Source of the DNA: Deltaproteobacteria bacterium
GTDB taxonomy: Bacteria > Desulfobacterota > SM23-61
Reading direction: 5' to 3'
DNA length: 7,007 nt
NCBI GenBank assembly: GCA_029857975.1
Contig: JAOUFX010000144.1
Coordinates: forward strand, 1 to 7,007
This document shows, in pieces, positions 1-6,032 of the stretch. Both the position numbers and the translations under genes were made by a program. Under the pieces are notes generated by a model. That model had not been told where the DNA came from. It saw only the letters and a list, made by a program, of their open reading frames with translations, and did not search any database. Within the stretch, counting starts at the first letter, position 1. Each line of letters starts with the position of its first letter.

Positions 1-46
1 CGCGATTCGCGCGCACTACTGAAAGGTCGCAGTCCCGCCCCCAATC

Positions 47-1246
47 CTAGGTTTTTGCCTGCAGCTGAATGGCGCCTGTTTTCGAGAGTTTTTCGATGTC
101 GGCCCTGCTGTAGCCGAGTTCCGCGAGGATTGTATCCGTGTGCTCGCCCGGAAGTGGCGGCGGCCCGGATTTTTCTACAGACAGACCTTCGTAGCGCACG
201 GGGCCCCCGACGAACTTCGCCTTGCCCGTCTTTGGGTGCTCCACTTCTTCCGTTACCCCGAGATGAAGGACCTGTGGGTCCTCCAGAACTTCTTTCATGT
301 TATATAACGGGCTCGCCGGAACATCGTTTTCTTCCAGAAGACGCAGCCATTGTTCCCGGTCCTTGGTCGCGAAAGTCGGAGCCAGTTCCTTTTCCAGTTG
401 CTCGAAGTTTCGGCGCCGGTCGTCTCGAGTTTTGAACCTCGCATCTTCCGCAATCTCCATTCGATCCGCGGCTTTCAAGAGCGCGAGCCAGAATTTTTCC
501 GGTACCGAGCAATGAATTGCCAGGGGCAAATTATCCCTCGTTACGAATGCGAACGCGTGACCGTTCTTGACTCTGGCGATGCGATTGGGAACCGTGCCGG
601 TGCTGAAATAACCGGCAGCGGTTTCGCCGATGAACGACAGGGTCGCCTGCAACAATGAAGTTTCCACTTTCAGGCCTTGGCCGGAGGTCTGCCGCGCCAA
701 TAATCCGCCGAGAATCCCGTAAGCGGCTGAAAACCCTGTTATATAATCCGATAGGGCAACGCCCATGATCTTTGGCTCTTCAGGATCCGTGAGCAAACCC
801 AAAAGGCCGCTCATTGCCTGACCCAGAGTATCGAAGCCCGGCTTTTTCGCATAGGGGCCGGATTGGCCGAAAGCCGAAATGGAGCAATAGACAAGTCTGG
901 AGTTCAGTGCTCGCAAGGTCTCGTAGCCCAGGCCGAGGCGCTCGGCGGCGCCAGGACGAAAATTCTCGACAAAGACATCGGCCTTTCGGGCCAAATCGAG
1001 GCAGATTTTCTTGCCTTCAGGCGCTTTCAGATCCAACGAGATGCTCTGTTTGTTGCGATGCAGATGCGCAAAGTTCGGACTATAGTACTCACCGGGGGCG
1101 AAGTAACGGTAAGGATCCCCGTCCGGTGGGGCTTCGATTTTAATGACTCGCGCACCCAAATCAGCCAGCAGCGCGGTTGCGTAAGGGCCGGTGACGTAGG
1201 TAGCACATTCGACGACTGTTACATCTTTGAGTACAGAGACAGGCAT
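47..1246 (-). CDS. CaiB/BaiF family (family III) CoA-transferase
   Basis: This 399-residue protein is predicted to move CoA between a CoA thioester and a free carboxylate in the cytoplasm, probably activating or recycling an acid of the neighbouring beta-oxidation-like pathway. The N-terminus has the family's Rossmann-like pattern (VVECATYVTGPYATALLADLGARVIKIE is split as residues 11-20 and 21-38), followed by NKQSISLDLK near 65-74 and VFVENFRPGAAERLGLGY near 91-108. Asp167, in GVALSDYITG, aligns with the catalytic aspartate that forms the acyl-enzyme anhydride in this family. The length is normal for the family. The start is set by AAAGGAG (1254-1260) with a 7-nt spacer to ATG at 1246. It is the last gene of the minus-strand series, 238 bp after the dehydrogenase-hydratase gene. 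Some family members work as two-subunit enzymes (for example BbsEF), but no second subunit is visible. The family call is firm; the substrate is unknown. Confidence 0.94.
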   Translation of the reverse strand: MPVSVLKDVTVVECATYVTGPYATALLADLGARVIKIEAPPDGDPYRYFAPGEYYSPNFAHLHRNKQSISLDLKAPEGKKICLDLARKADVFVENFRPGAAERLGLGYETLRALNSRLVYCSISAFGQSGPYAKKPGFDTLGQAMSGLLGLLTDPEEPKIMGVALSDYITGFSAAYGILGGLLARQTSGQGLKVETSLLQATLSFIGETAAGYFSTGTVPNRIARVKNGHAFAFVTRDNLPLAIHCSVPEKFWLALLKAADRMEIAEDARFKTRDDRRRNFEQLEKELAPTFATKDREQWLRLLEENDVPASPLYNMKEVLEDPQVLHLGVTEEVEHPKTGKAKFVGGPVRYEGLSVEKSGPPPLPGEHTDTILAELGYSRADIEKLSKTGAIQLQAKT

Positions 1247-1250
1247 CTGT

Positions 1251-1352
1251 CTACTCCTTTATTCTGTTCTTAAGAAGCGCTTTTGAGAGCGCAGAATAGA
1301 TGCTGTGGGCAAAACCTGAAGATAGACCTACCAGAACAAAAACGATGCTCAT
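1251..1352 (-). CDS. possible 33-codon hydrophobic small ORF ahead of the CoA-transferase
   Basis: A 33-codon frame runs from ATG at 1352 to a TAG at 1251-1253 that lies in the spacer between the ribosome binding site and the start of the CoA-transferase gene. The product begins MSIVFVLVGLSSGFAHSIYS, so it has one potential membrane segment (about residues 2-22) followed by a basic tail (KALLKNRIKE). The pattern recalls the first helix of EamA/DMT-type transporters, so it may be a decayed transporter start, or a leader peptide whose translation is coupled to the next gene. Against it being a gene: there is no good Shine-Dalgarno (only a GGGGG about 12 nt upstream) and it is very short. It may be a chance ORF. 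Confidence 0.28.
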   Translation of the reverse strand: MSIVFVLVGLSSGFAHSIYSALSKALLKNRIKE

Positions 1353-1431
1353 AATTGGAGGGGACCCCCAACAGGCAAATGCTTGGAATGCTTTGAAACA
1401 GATTTGAAGAGGGGCACTTGCTGTAGCTTCC

Positions 1432-1465
1432 GCGGGCTCCTGAGTATCGATCCCCAGGAGCCCGC
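1432..1465 (-). terminator. GC-rich stem-loop after the dehydrogenase-hydratase gene, possible terminator
   Basis: GCGGGCTCCTG (1432-1442) and CAGGAGCCCGC (1455-1465) form a perfect 11-bp stem with a 12-nt loop, beginning 19 nt beyond the stop codon at 1485-1487. The position suits a 3' end or an RNA-stabilising hairpin at the end of the thiolase/fusion transcript. No U-run follows on the minus strand, so it is not a textbook intrinsic terminator. It could instead partly attenuate read-through into the CoA-transferase gene or protect the upstream mRNA. Confidence 0.4.
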
Positions 1466-1484
1466 AGTACCGACTATATCGCGG

Positions 1485-3509
1485 CTATTTGTTAAATTCG
1501 GGTTTTCTCTTTTCCAGGAATGCGGTAACCCCTTCTTTGCAGTCTTTGGCACAGGAGATATCGCCGGCCCCCAAATAGGCAATCTCCAGGGCTTCCGCCA
1601 GCGTCTTGGCCTTTGCGGCCTTGTTGATGACCCCGCCGATGATTCCCAGGATTTCCTTGCTGAGTGGAAGATCCTCGGCCATCGGCGCTTCAGGAACAGT
1701 GAACGGGGGAATTTCAACCGGCCCCTCGCTGATCCTGGGTATATTTCCCTGGAGTCTGTTCACCTCAGCGATGGCCGCATCAATCAGATCGGGGAAGCTC
1801 GACGCAGTCTTTTTCACAATTCCGATTTCCACGGCCTCTTTCACCGTCATTCTTTCGGCTTTGCCGATCATTGCGTGAAATTTCGCCGCGGCCTGGGGCC
1901 ATTTGCGATACGGGATAACGACGCCTCCCATCCCGGGTATCATCCCCAAGGTGATCTCCGGAAGCTGCAGAAATGCCTTTTCCATTGCCACCATGCTATG
2001 GCACCGGATGGCCAGTTCGGTGCCGCCTCCCATGGCAAGCCCGTTGAGAGCCGCAACAACCGGTTTATTCATCCGGTCGATGTACTCCAGGACTTTCGAA
2101 TTTCCGCGTGACAATGCCTGGCCCTTCTCATGGTTGCCGAAGGTAGCGAAAAACCCGCCGATATCGGCGCCGGCGCAAAAAGCCCTGGGGCCGTAACCGG
2201 TGATCACGAATCCTTTAACGGACGGATCTGCTTCACCTTTTTTGAGCTCGGCGAGTATTTCGTTACAGGTGTGGTCACTCAGCGCATTAGCCGCCTGGGG
2301 CCTCCGGATTGTGAGGATGGTTACCCCTTCCATCCGGTCGACCAGGATGTCCCGCGGGAAATCAAGATACTCTTCAATGGGTTTTGTGGATTGAGGGAAA
2401 CCGGGGCGCTCGGCATTGAACTTCTGCATTATGCTGGTAACCTTTTCAGGACCCAGATCGGCCATAAGGTCGAATACGCCCTTTTTATACGCGAGCGCGA
2501 TCACGCTGCCGAAATTAAGATCGGTGCGGGTGCCGATATTCCTGTCCGCGATATCGAAAGCTTGGGAGAAGACAGAGCCCAGGAAGCGCATCCGGATCCA
2601 CTCCGCAAGCTCAGGGGCTACGTCGACCTTGGTACCGGGTCTATTGAAAGCCCATTGAGCGATGGACAACAGGTACCGGGTCGGCGCATAAGCGGGTCTT
2701 TCAGCCATTCTGCGGGTTTGGGACGCGAATGTCAGCGGATTGCCGCCGCCCACGCCCGTCACATAGAAAGGCCCGGCGCCGAGAAACTCTTCGCTGACGC
2801 AATCGATTTCTTTGCAGGTTGCCTTTTCCAGCATCCATGCGGCTTCGCTCGCCCAGGTTTCAAATAACCGGTTAAGAAGGAAGGAAAAGACATTCCGGGC
2901 AGCCACCGGCGTTTTTCCGGCCTGGGCCAAAAACCAGAGCAGAAAATCGATGACACTTTTATCCGCACGTTCCCAGTTGATTACCTCGACCCCCATGCTG
3001 TACCACGCCGGTGCGAAGAAATGGGTAATCGTGGTCCTCTCCGGGCGGCGCAAATGGCTGAAGATCATATCCGCCGTCATGCCGCTGGTGTTGGATGTAA
3101 TAATCGCATCCTCTGCGACAATCGATTCGACCTGTGTAAGGATCTTCTTTTTCAGCTCCAGGTTTTCAGTTGCCGCTTCTATCACCAGGCCGCAGTTTTT
3201 GAGGCTATTGTAATCAGTGGTGTATACGATATTGCCCAGGATGGAATCCACCTGCTCGGGGCGCAGCTTTTTCTTCTCTACTCCTTTTTTTGCATATCCT
3301 TCAAACCGTTCCTTTGCTTTCTTGAGAGGTTCTTCAATCACATCCACAAGGTACAGTTTCTTCTCCGGAAAGCCGGTCCGGAAAAAATAGGCGATATCGG
3401 GGCCGATATTCCCGGAGCCGATCACCGCCATCTCTTCGGGTATCGGCCGGGTGGGACGAATGAGGAAGGGATTCTGAAAGCTCGGGTAGATACTGTCGTT
3501 TTTAGTCAT
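1485..3509 (-). CDS. bifunctional 3-hydroxyacyl-CoA dehydrogenase / enoyl-CoA hydratase fusion
   Basis: This 674-residue cytoplasmic protein should hydrate an enoyl-CoA and oxidise the resulting 3-hydroxyacyl-CoA with NAD+. The dehydrogenase half comes first: GSGNIG at 31-36 is the NAD-binding loop, and Ser139 (SNTSG), His163 (THFF), Glu175 (VEVI) and Asn213 (LLNRLF) match the catalytic set of the 3-hydroxyacyl-CoA dehydrogenase family. A helical C-terminal dehydrogenase domain spans about 205-380. The crotonase half (about 385-580) has the oxyanion-hole segment AFCAGADI (443-450), GLAMGGGTELA (490-500) with Glu498, and LPEITLG (516-522) with Glu518. Both hydratase glutamates are therefore present. 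The dehydrogenase-then-hydratase order is the reverse of FadB and resembles fusions known from archaea and anaerobic bacteria. An in-frame ATG exists 26 codons upstream, but it overlaps the thiolase end. AGGAGA (3516-3521) with a 6-nt spacer favours the start at 3509. It sits 29 bp after the thiolase gene, probably in one operon. Confidence 0.94.
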   Translation of the reverse strand: MTKNDSIYPSFQNPFLIRPTRPIPEEMAVIGSGNIGPDIAYFFRTGFPEKKLYLVDVIEEPLKKAKERFEGYAKKGVEKKKLRPEQVDSILGNIVYTTDYNSLKNCGLVIEAATENLELKKKILTQVESIVAEDAIITSNTSGMTADMIFSHLRRPERTTITHFFAPAWYSMGVEVINWERADKSVIDFLLWFLAQAGKTPVAARNVFSFLLNRLFETWASEAAWMLEKATCKEIDCVSEEFLGAGPFYVTGVGGGNPLTFASQTRRMAERPAYAPTRYLLSIAQWAFNRPGTKVDVAPELAEWIRMRFLGSVFSQAFDIADRNIGTRTDLNFGSVIALAYKKGVFDLMADLGPEKVTSIMQKFNAERPGFPQSTKPIEEYLDFPRDILVDRMEGVTILTIRRPQAANALSDHTCNEILAELKKGEADPSVKGFVITGYGPRAFCAGADIGGFFATFGNHEKGQALSRGNSKVLEYIDRMNKPVVAALNGLAMGGGTELAIRCHSMVAMEKAFLQLPEITLGMIPGMGGVVIPYRKWPQAAAKFHAMIGKAERMTVKEAVEIGIVKKTASSFPDLIDAAIAEVNRLQGNIPRISEGPVEIPPFTVPEAPMAEDLPLSKEILGIIGGVINKAAKAKTLAEALEIAYLGAGDISCAKDCKEGVTAFLEKRKPEFNK

Positions 3510-3515
3510 ATGATG

Positions 3516-3521
3516 TCTCCT
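3516..3521 (-). promoter_or_regulatory. ribosome binding site deciding the fusion-gene start
   Basis: AGGAGA lies 6 nt before ATG 3509, in the 29-bp gap after the thiolase stop. It selects this start over the upstream in-frame ATG at 3587, whose use would overlap the thiolase coding end by 49 bp and add a basic, unconserved-looking N-terminus. Confidence 0.75.
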
Positions 3522-3538
3522 GCGAATGTCATCCGCTG

Positions 3539-4729
3539 TTAATTCACCTTGAAAACCAGGGCGGCTCCTGAATCGCCTGCCGCGCAACCGGCCACTAGTC
3601 CATAACCGCCGCCTTTTAGAACCAGTTCCTCGATCAGTTCAATAGACAATCTCATGACTGTGGGCCCTTGGGGGTGTCCGAAAATCAGAGAGCTTCCGTA
3701 ATTGTTGAATATCTTGTCGTCGATCCCCATCTCCTTTCTCATGATAATGTCGTTAACGGAAAACGGATTATGGGTTTTAACCGCCTTAAGATCGGACACC
3801 TTTATGCCCGCCCTTTCCAGGGCTTGCGCCGATGCCGGGACCGGCGCATCAGGCATGTGCGCCTTTTTGGCGCGCGCAAATCCATAAGAAAGAATCTGGA
3901 TGGTCACGGCCTTGTCGGCGGAAAGTGAAGCCGCTTTCTCCTTTGTGGTGACGATCATGCCGGCATTCCCATCGGCCGCATGGGTCTGGGCGCCGACGGT
4001 TATGATGGAATCCGGGACGACCGGTCTCAGCCCTGCCAGGCCTTCGGCGGTACAGGGGGTAATCCCTTCGTCCTCTTCCACAAGGACGGTCTTTTTCTTG
4101 GAGAGCCTGACTTCCACGGGAATCATATAGCGTTTCTGAAATTTGCGGTCATCCGCCGTCGACATCGTGTACTTCATGTATCGATCGAGAACCAGGGCAT
4201 CGGATTCTTCCCGGGTGATGCCGTGCTCCTTTACGACATTGTTGGCCGTGCCCAAGGGGCCGGTGTCGCCGGTCGGTTCAAAGTTGAAACCGTCCACCAT
4301 CCAGCTCTCGAAGTCCGGCTTTCCGCCGAGGCCTGAAGGATTCGGCCAGAGGATGTTCGGGCAATTTGATGTTCGGTCACAGGTAGCCACCAGTACATTG
4401 GCGTTGCTTCCCACCTCGATGTAAGATGCGGCAACATTGATAGAAACCGTGGAGGTGGCGCACGCCTGGGCGACTCGGGGACCGCCGATATTCGGATTGC
4501 CGATCAGCGTGGCAAACCAGGGGGCATCATAAAACCACATTTTTTGGGGAACGGTTGCGCCGAAGACGATACCATCGAAGATGTCAGGCGTGATCCCGCG
4601 CAATTCAAAGAACCGTTTCGCCGTGGCGGCCGCCAGCTCCACGGCATGCTGATTTTGCAGCGATCCCTGCCAACGGCAAAAAGGCGAGCTCCAGTATCCT
4701 TTGTAGGGAACATATACATTTTTAAACAT
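3539..4729 (-). CDS. thiolase family protein (acyl-CoA acyltransferase / 3-ketoacyl-CoA thiolase)
   Basis: This 396-residue protein is predicted to cleave a 3-ketoacyl-CoA with CoA, or to run the reverse condensation. Cys90 in VAQACATSTVS is the expected acyl-accepting nucleophile. KTHNPFSVND (318-327) occupies the place of the NEAF-type motif, FGHPQGP (350-356) carries the catalytic His352, and GCAAGDSGAA (381-390) carries Cys382. The length is normal for thiolases. The C-terminal motif departs from the usual CIGGG or CGGGG of degradative and biosynthetic thiolases, which puts it in a divergent thiolase subgroup. An upstream in-frame ATG at 4786 exists, but AAAGGAG (4736-4742) with a 6-nt spacer supports ATG 4729, giving the natural start MFKNVYVPYKGYW. 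It is the first gene after the insertion sequence, starting 107 bp beyond the IS end, and is followed by the fusion gene. Its original promoter may have been lost or replaced at that junction. The family is certain; the chain length and direction are not. Confidence 0.94.
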   Translation of the reverse strand: MFKNVYVPYKGYWSSPFCRWQGSLQNQHAVELAAATAKRFFELRGITPDIFDGIVFGATVPQKMWFYDAPWFATLIGNPNIGGPRVAQACATSTVSINVAASYIEVGSNANVLVATCDRTSNCPNILWPNPSGLGGKPDFESWMVDGFNFEPTGDTGPLGTANNVVKEHGITREESDALVLDRYMKYTMSTADDRKFQKRYMIPVEVRLSKKKTVLVEEDEGITPCTAEGLAGLRPVVPDSIITVGAQTHAADGNAGMIVTTKEKAASLSADKAVTIQILSYGFARAKKAHMPDAPVPASAQALERAGIKVSDLKAVKTHNPFSVNDIIMRKEMGIDDKIFNNYGSSLIFGHPQGPTVMRLSIELIEELVLKGGGYGLVAGCAAGDSGAALVFKVN

Positions 4730-4735
4730 TTCCAG

Positions 4736-4742
4736 CTCCTTT
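4736..4742 (-). promoter_or_regulatory. ribosome binding site deciding the thiolase start
   Basis: AAAGGAG sits 6 nt before ATG 4729. It rules out the longer in-frame start at 4786, whose extra 19 residues are charged and do not look like a thiolase N-terminus. Confidence 0.8.
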
Positions 4743-4836
4743 CGAATACATTTTTCGCGAGTTTCTTCTGGACTGCATCGCACCAAGTCTCTTGGACTTT
4801 TCGCCTACCACGAGTCAACGCCTTGTGGATATCATT

Positions 4837-4852
4837 ACCCTGATTGCTAATT
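4837..4852 (+). repeat. left terminal inverted repeat of the IS982-type element
   Basis: ACCCTGATTGCTAATT is the exact reverse complement of 5724-5739. The transposase stop codon (4847-4849) lies inside this repeat. Confidence 0.93.
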
Positions 4853-5662
4853 GAGATCCGCATTGGTGCAGAACACCGCGAGAAGCGATGCGTGTAGCTT
4901 GATTTCCAAGCCGGCATGCGTGCGTGCCTTGAGGTGTTCCACGCCCATGCTCTCGAGTTGACTATTGACAGACTCGATGCGTTTGCGATACAGACCCAAG
5001 TCATACTCGTCGGCCCAGGCGTGCGGCTGCATGTTCTTCTTGCGAATCGGGATCAAGCGCACGCCGTCCAGCGCCTGCCATTGTTCGTCGTCAGCGGAGT
5101 TGTAGGCTTTGTCGGCAAAGACGCCCGCGTCTTCGGGCAAGTCCGCCGTCAGTTCGTAAATGGGCGTGAGATCATGATAGGCAGCTGGCACTAATTCGAA
5201 TGAGACGGGCACTCCCTGGGGTGTGCAAATCAAGTGCAACCGCCAGCCGAAGAATTTCTCGCCTTTGGCGGCGCAGTAGCCGCAATACTCACGCCCACGC
5301 ACCTTGCGGCAACGCCAGGCCCGCTTGCGTTTGCAGACAGGGACCGGCATACTGTCCAGAATGAAGGCTTCGCCCGCGGTGCCCAGTTCGCACAACGTGG
5401 CCAGCCCGAGTTCCAAGAACGCCGCATGCTGATGGAGTTGGCGATTGAAGCGCGAGATGCTGAGCGGCTGCCGAAAGTAGCCCAAGCGGCCCATGAGACA
5501 CAAAGCCATTTCCGGATGGTTGTGGAAGTATTTGGCAGCCACCACCGCCACCGTCAGGATTTCGGCGGGTGTCATTTTGGGCTTGTATTTGATGGGCAGT
5601 TGAAGTGCGCGTTCCATGTCCGCCAAGATGACGTAAACGGTTGTCACGAAAGTGTCGTCCAT
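4847..5662 (-). CDS. IS982-family DDE transposase
   Basis: This 271-residue transposase should cut and join the ends of the surrounding element. The DDE catalytic residues are visible as Asp103 (ILDSMPVPVC, the characteristic IS982-family segment), Asp184 (VFADKAYNS) and Glu230 (YRKRIESVNSQLE). A Cys/Arg-rich stretch, CKRKRAWRCRKVRGREYCGY (110-129), follows the first Asp as is usual in this family. The length is normal and no frameshift or stop is seen, so it is probably functional. GGAGG (5668-5672) with a 5-nt spacer supports ATG 5662. The N-terminal part (about 1-95) is helical and presumably binds the terminal repeats. The gene runs in the same direction as the thiolase operon downstream, so read-through is possible. 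Confidence 0.95.
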   Translation of the reverse strand: MDDTFVTTVYVILADMERALQLPIKYKPKMTPAEILTVAVVAAKYFHNHPEMALCLMGRLGYFRQPLSISRFNRQLHQHAAFLELGLATLCELGTAGEAFILDSMPVPVCKRKRAWRCRKVRGREYCGYCAAKGEKFFGWRLHLICTPQGVPVSFELVPAAYHDLTPIYELTADLPEDAGVFADKAYNSADDEQWQALDGVRLIPIRKKNMQPHAWADEYDLGLYRKRIESVNSQLESMGVEHLKARTHAGLEIKLHASLLAVFCTNADLN

Positions 5663-5695
5663 GCTTGCCTCCGGCGTGAACAGGGATTGCCGGAT

Positions 5696-5724
5696 ATTGT
5701 GCCCGAAGGCAAGTCAGATCGCAA
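5696..5724 (-). promoter_or_regulatory. possible transposase promoter inside the IS right end
   Basis: TTGCGA (5719-5724) and CACAAT (5696-5701) are separated by 17 bp, each matching 4 of 6 consensus sigma-70 positions, and lie 34 to 62 bp upstream of the transposase start. The -35 box overlaps the first base of the terminal repeat. This is a consensus match only. Confidence 0.35.
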
Positions 5725-5739
5725 ATTAGCAATCAGGGT
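5724..5739 (-). repeat. right terminal inverted repeat of the IS982-type element
   Basis: On the minus strand this reads ACCCTGATTGCTAATT, identical to the left end. It interrupts the aldehyde ferredoxin oxidoreductase frame at its outer edge. Confidence 0.93.
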
Positions 5740-5838
5740 ATACCCTAATTCGGATTCCTCCGATAACCGTTCTTCTCTTGATGTTCTGTTGCTGAGATTG
5801 ATGCGCAGTACCTTACCTGCATATCCTCCTGAATACAT
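5740..5838 (-). pseudogene. 5' remnant of an aldehyde ferredoxin oxidoreductase (AOR) family gene, cut by the IS
   Basis: Only 33 codons remain of a gene normally about 600 or more codons long. The peptide begins MYSGGYAGKVLRINLSNRTS, which closely follows the start of the tungsten-pterin AOR N-terminal domain (typical pattern MYGGYxGKxLRVNLxxGxxxEE). The full enzyme would oxidise an aldehyde to its acid with ferredoxin, or a relative could reduce acyl or aryl groups. The frame enters the IS at 5739 and ends at a stop (5644-5646) after about 31 IS-encoded residues. AGGAGG (5845-5850) directly abuts an ATG at 5844, but is spaced 6 nt from the ATG at 5838, which is therefore the better start. 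The pterin- and Fe-S-binding parts are absent and no continuation occurs on the far side of the IS, so the gene is dead here. The family call rests on a short match. Confidence 0.7.
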
Positions 5839-5844
5839 GTCCAT

Positions 5845-5850
5845 CCTCCT
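5845..5850 (-). promoter_or_regulatory. ribosome binding site of the AOR remnant
   Basis: AGGAGG, a perfect anti-16S match, with 6 nt (ATGGAC) before ATG 5838. It shows the truncated frame was a genuinely translated gene and selects the second of two close ATGs. Confidence 0.65.
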
Positions 5851-5869
5851 GTCAGGTGACTCTTGTTGC

Positions 5870-5962
5870 CTAGATAATGCCAGCCTCTTTCACATAGGCG
5901 ATGATACCGCATCCATCATTACAGCTTTGACAAACCGTTCTTATTTTCTTAACCTCTTCCAT
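5870..5962 (-). CDS. 30-residue ORF with a Cx2Cx3C motif, like the start of a molybdopterin oxidoreductase Fe-S domain
   Basis: ATG 5962 is preceded by GGAGG (5968-5972) with a 5-nt spacer, and the frame ends at TAG 5870-5872. The product contains TVCQSCNDGCGIIAYVK (residues 9-25), with Cys11, Cys14 and Cys18 followed by a GIIAYVK strand. This matches the N-terminal 4Fe-4S motif of molybdopterin oxidoreductases (Cx2Cx3C, then a hydrophobic strand). Those proteins need a fourth cysteine about 25-28 residues later and are 600 or more residues long; here translation stops 12 residues after Cys18. It is either a truncated remnant of such an oxidoreductase or a real small metal-binding protein of the AOR cluster. 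It ends 31 bp before the AOR start, so the two were probably co-transcribed. The strong ribosome binding site argues that it is or was translated. Confidence 0.5.
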   Translation of the reverse strand: MEEVKKIRTVCQSCNDGCGIIAYVKEAGII

Positions 5963-5992
5963 CGATTCCTCCACGCATCATTTTAAGTATCA

Positions 5993-6020
5993 ATTATACT
6001 CATGCAAACTCAATATGCAA
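5993..6020 (-). promoter_or_regulatory. possible promoter for the small Fe-S ORF and AOR remnant
   Basis: A perfect TATAAT (5993-5998) lies 30 bp upstream of ATG 5962. With a 16-bp spacer, TTGCAT (6015-6020) gives a partial -35 box (3 of 6). It sits in the 70-bp gap after the acyl-CoA ligase stop. The region is AT-rich compared with the genes around it. Confidence 0.4.
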
Positions 6021-6025
6021 TTGAG
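6009..6025. repeat. short inverted repeat between the ligase and the small Fe-S ORF
   Basis: CTCAAT and ATTGAG form a perfect 6-bp inverted repeat around a 5-nt centre, 8 bp beyond the ligase stop and overlapping the proposed -35 box. It could be a repressor site or a weak hairpin. It is AT-rich and lacks a proper U-run, so it is a poor terminator. Confidence 0.3.
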
Positions 6026-6032
6026 AAAGCAT

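Larger units (their letters stand above)
4837..5739 (-). mobile_element. IS982-family insertion sequence, about 903 bp, apparently complete
   Basis: The element holds one transposase gene between terminal inverted repeats that both read ACCCTGATTGCTAATT inward, a perfect 16 of 16. The match extends by one more base pair outward (4836/5740) and imperfectly inward. The size, the single ORF and the ACCC tips fit the IS982 family. No direct target repeat is visible: bases just outside are GATATCATT on the left and ATACCCTAA on the right. The right end cuts an aldehyde ferredoxin oxidoreductase reading frame after codon 33, while the left end faces the thiolase leader. The IS is oriented in the same direction as its neighbours. 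Confidence 0.93.

Noticed and set aside
47..1246. A BbsEF-type two-subunit CoA-transferase, implying a toluene (benzylsuccinate) pathway
   Set aside because: Only one CoA-transferase gene is present and none of the other bbs genes can be recognised, so the general family name is all that is justified.
1383..2867. Two plus-strand open frames of about 240 codons (1383-2111 and 2130-2867)
   Set aside because: They are antisense to the dehydrogenase-hydratase gene, whose catalytic motifs are all intact, and show no ribosome binding site or recognisable domains.
4730..4836. The missing 3' end of the AOR gene on the far side of the IS
   Set aside because: All three minus-strand frames were read. 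None gives AOR-like C-terminal sequence, and two contain early stops.
4837..4862. An outward-facing promoter at the IS left end driving the thiolase
   Set aside because: I looked for a -35 in the terminal repeat with a -10 in the flank. The best -10-like bases (TAATGA or AATGAT) match poorly and no good -35 is correctly spaced, so this is not supported.
5234..5986. A 250-codon plus-strand open frame across the transposase and the AOR remnant
   Set aside because: It is antisense to a transposase with intact DDE residues, crosses the IS boundary, and its product resembles no family I know.
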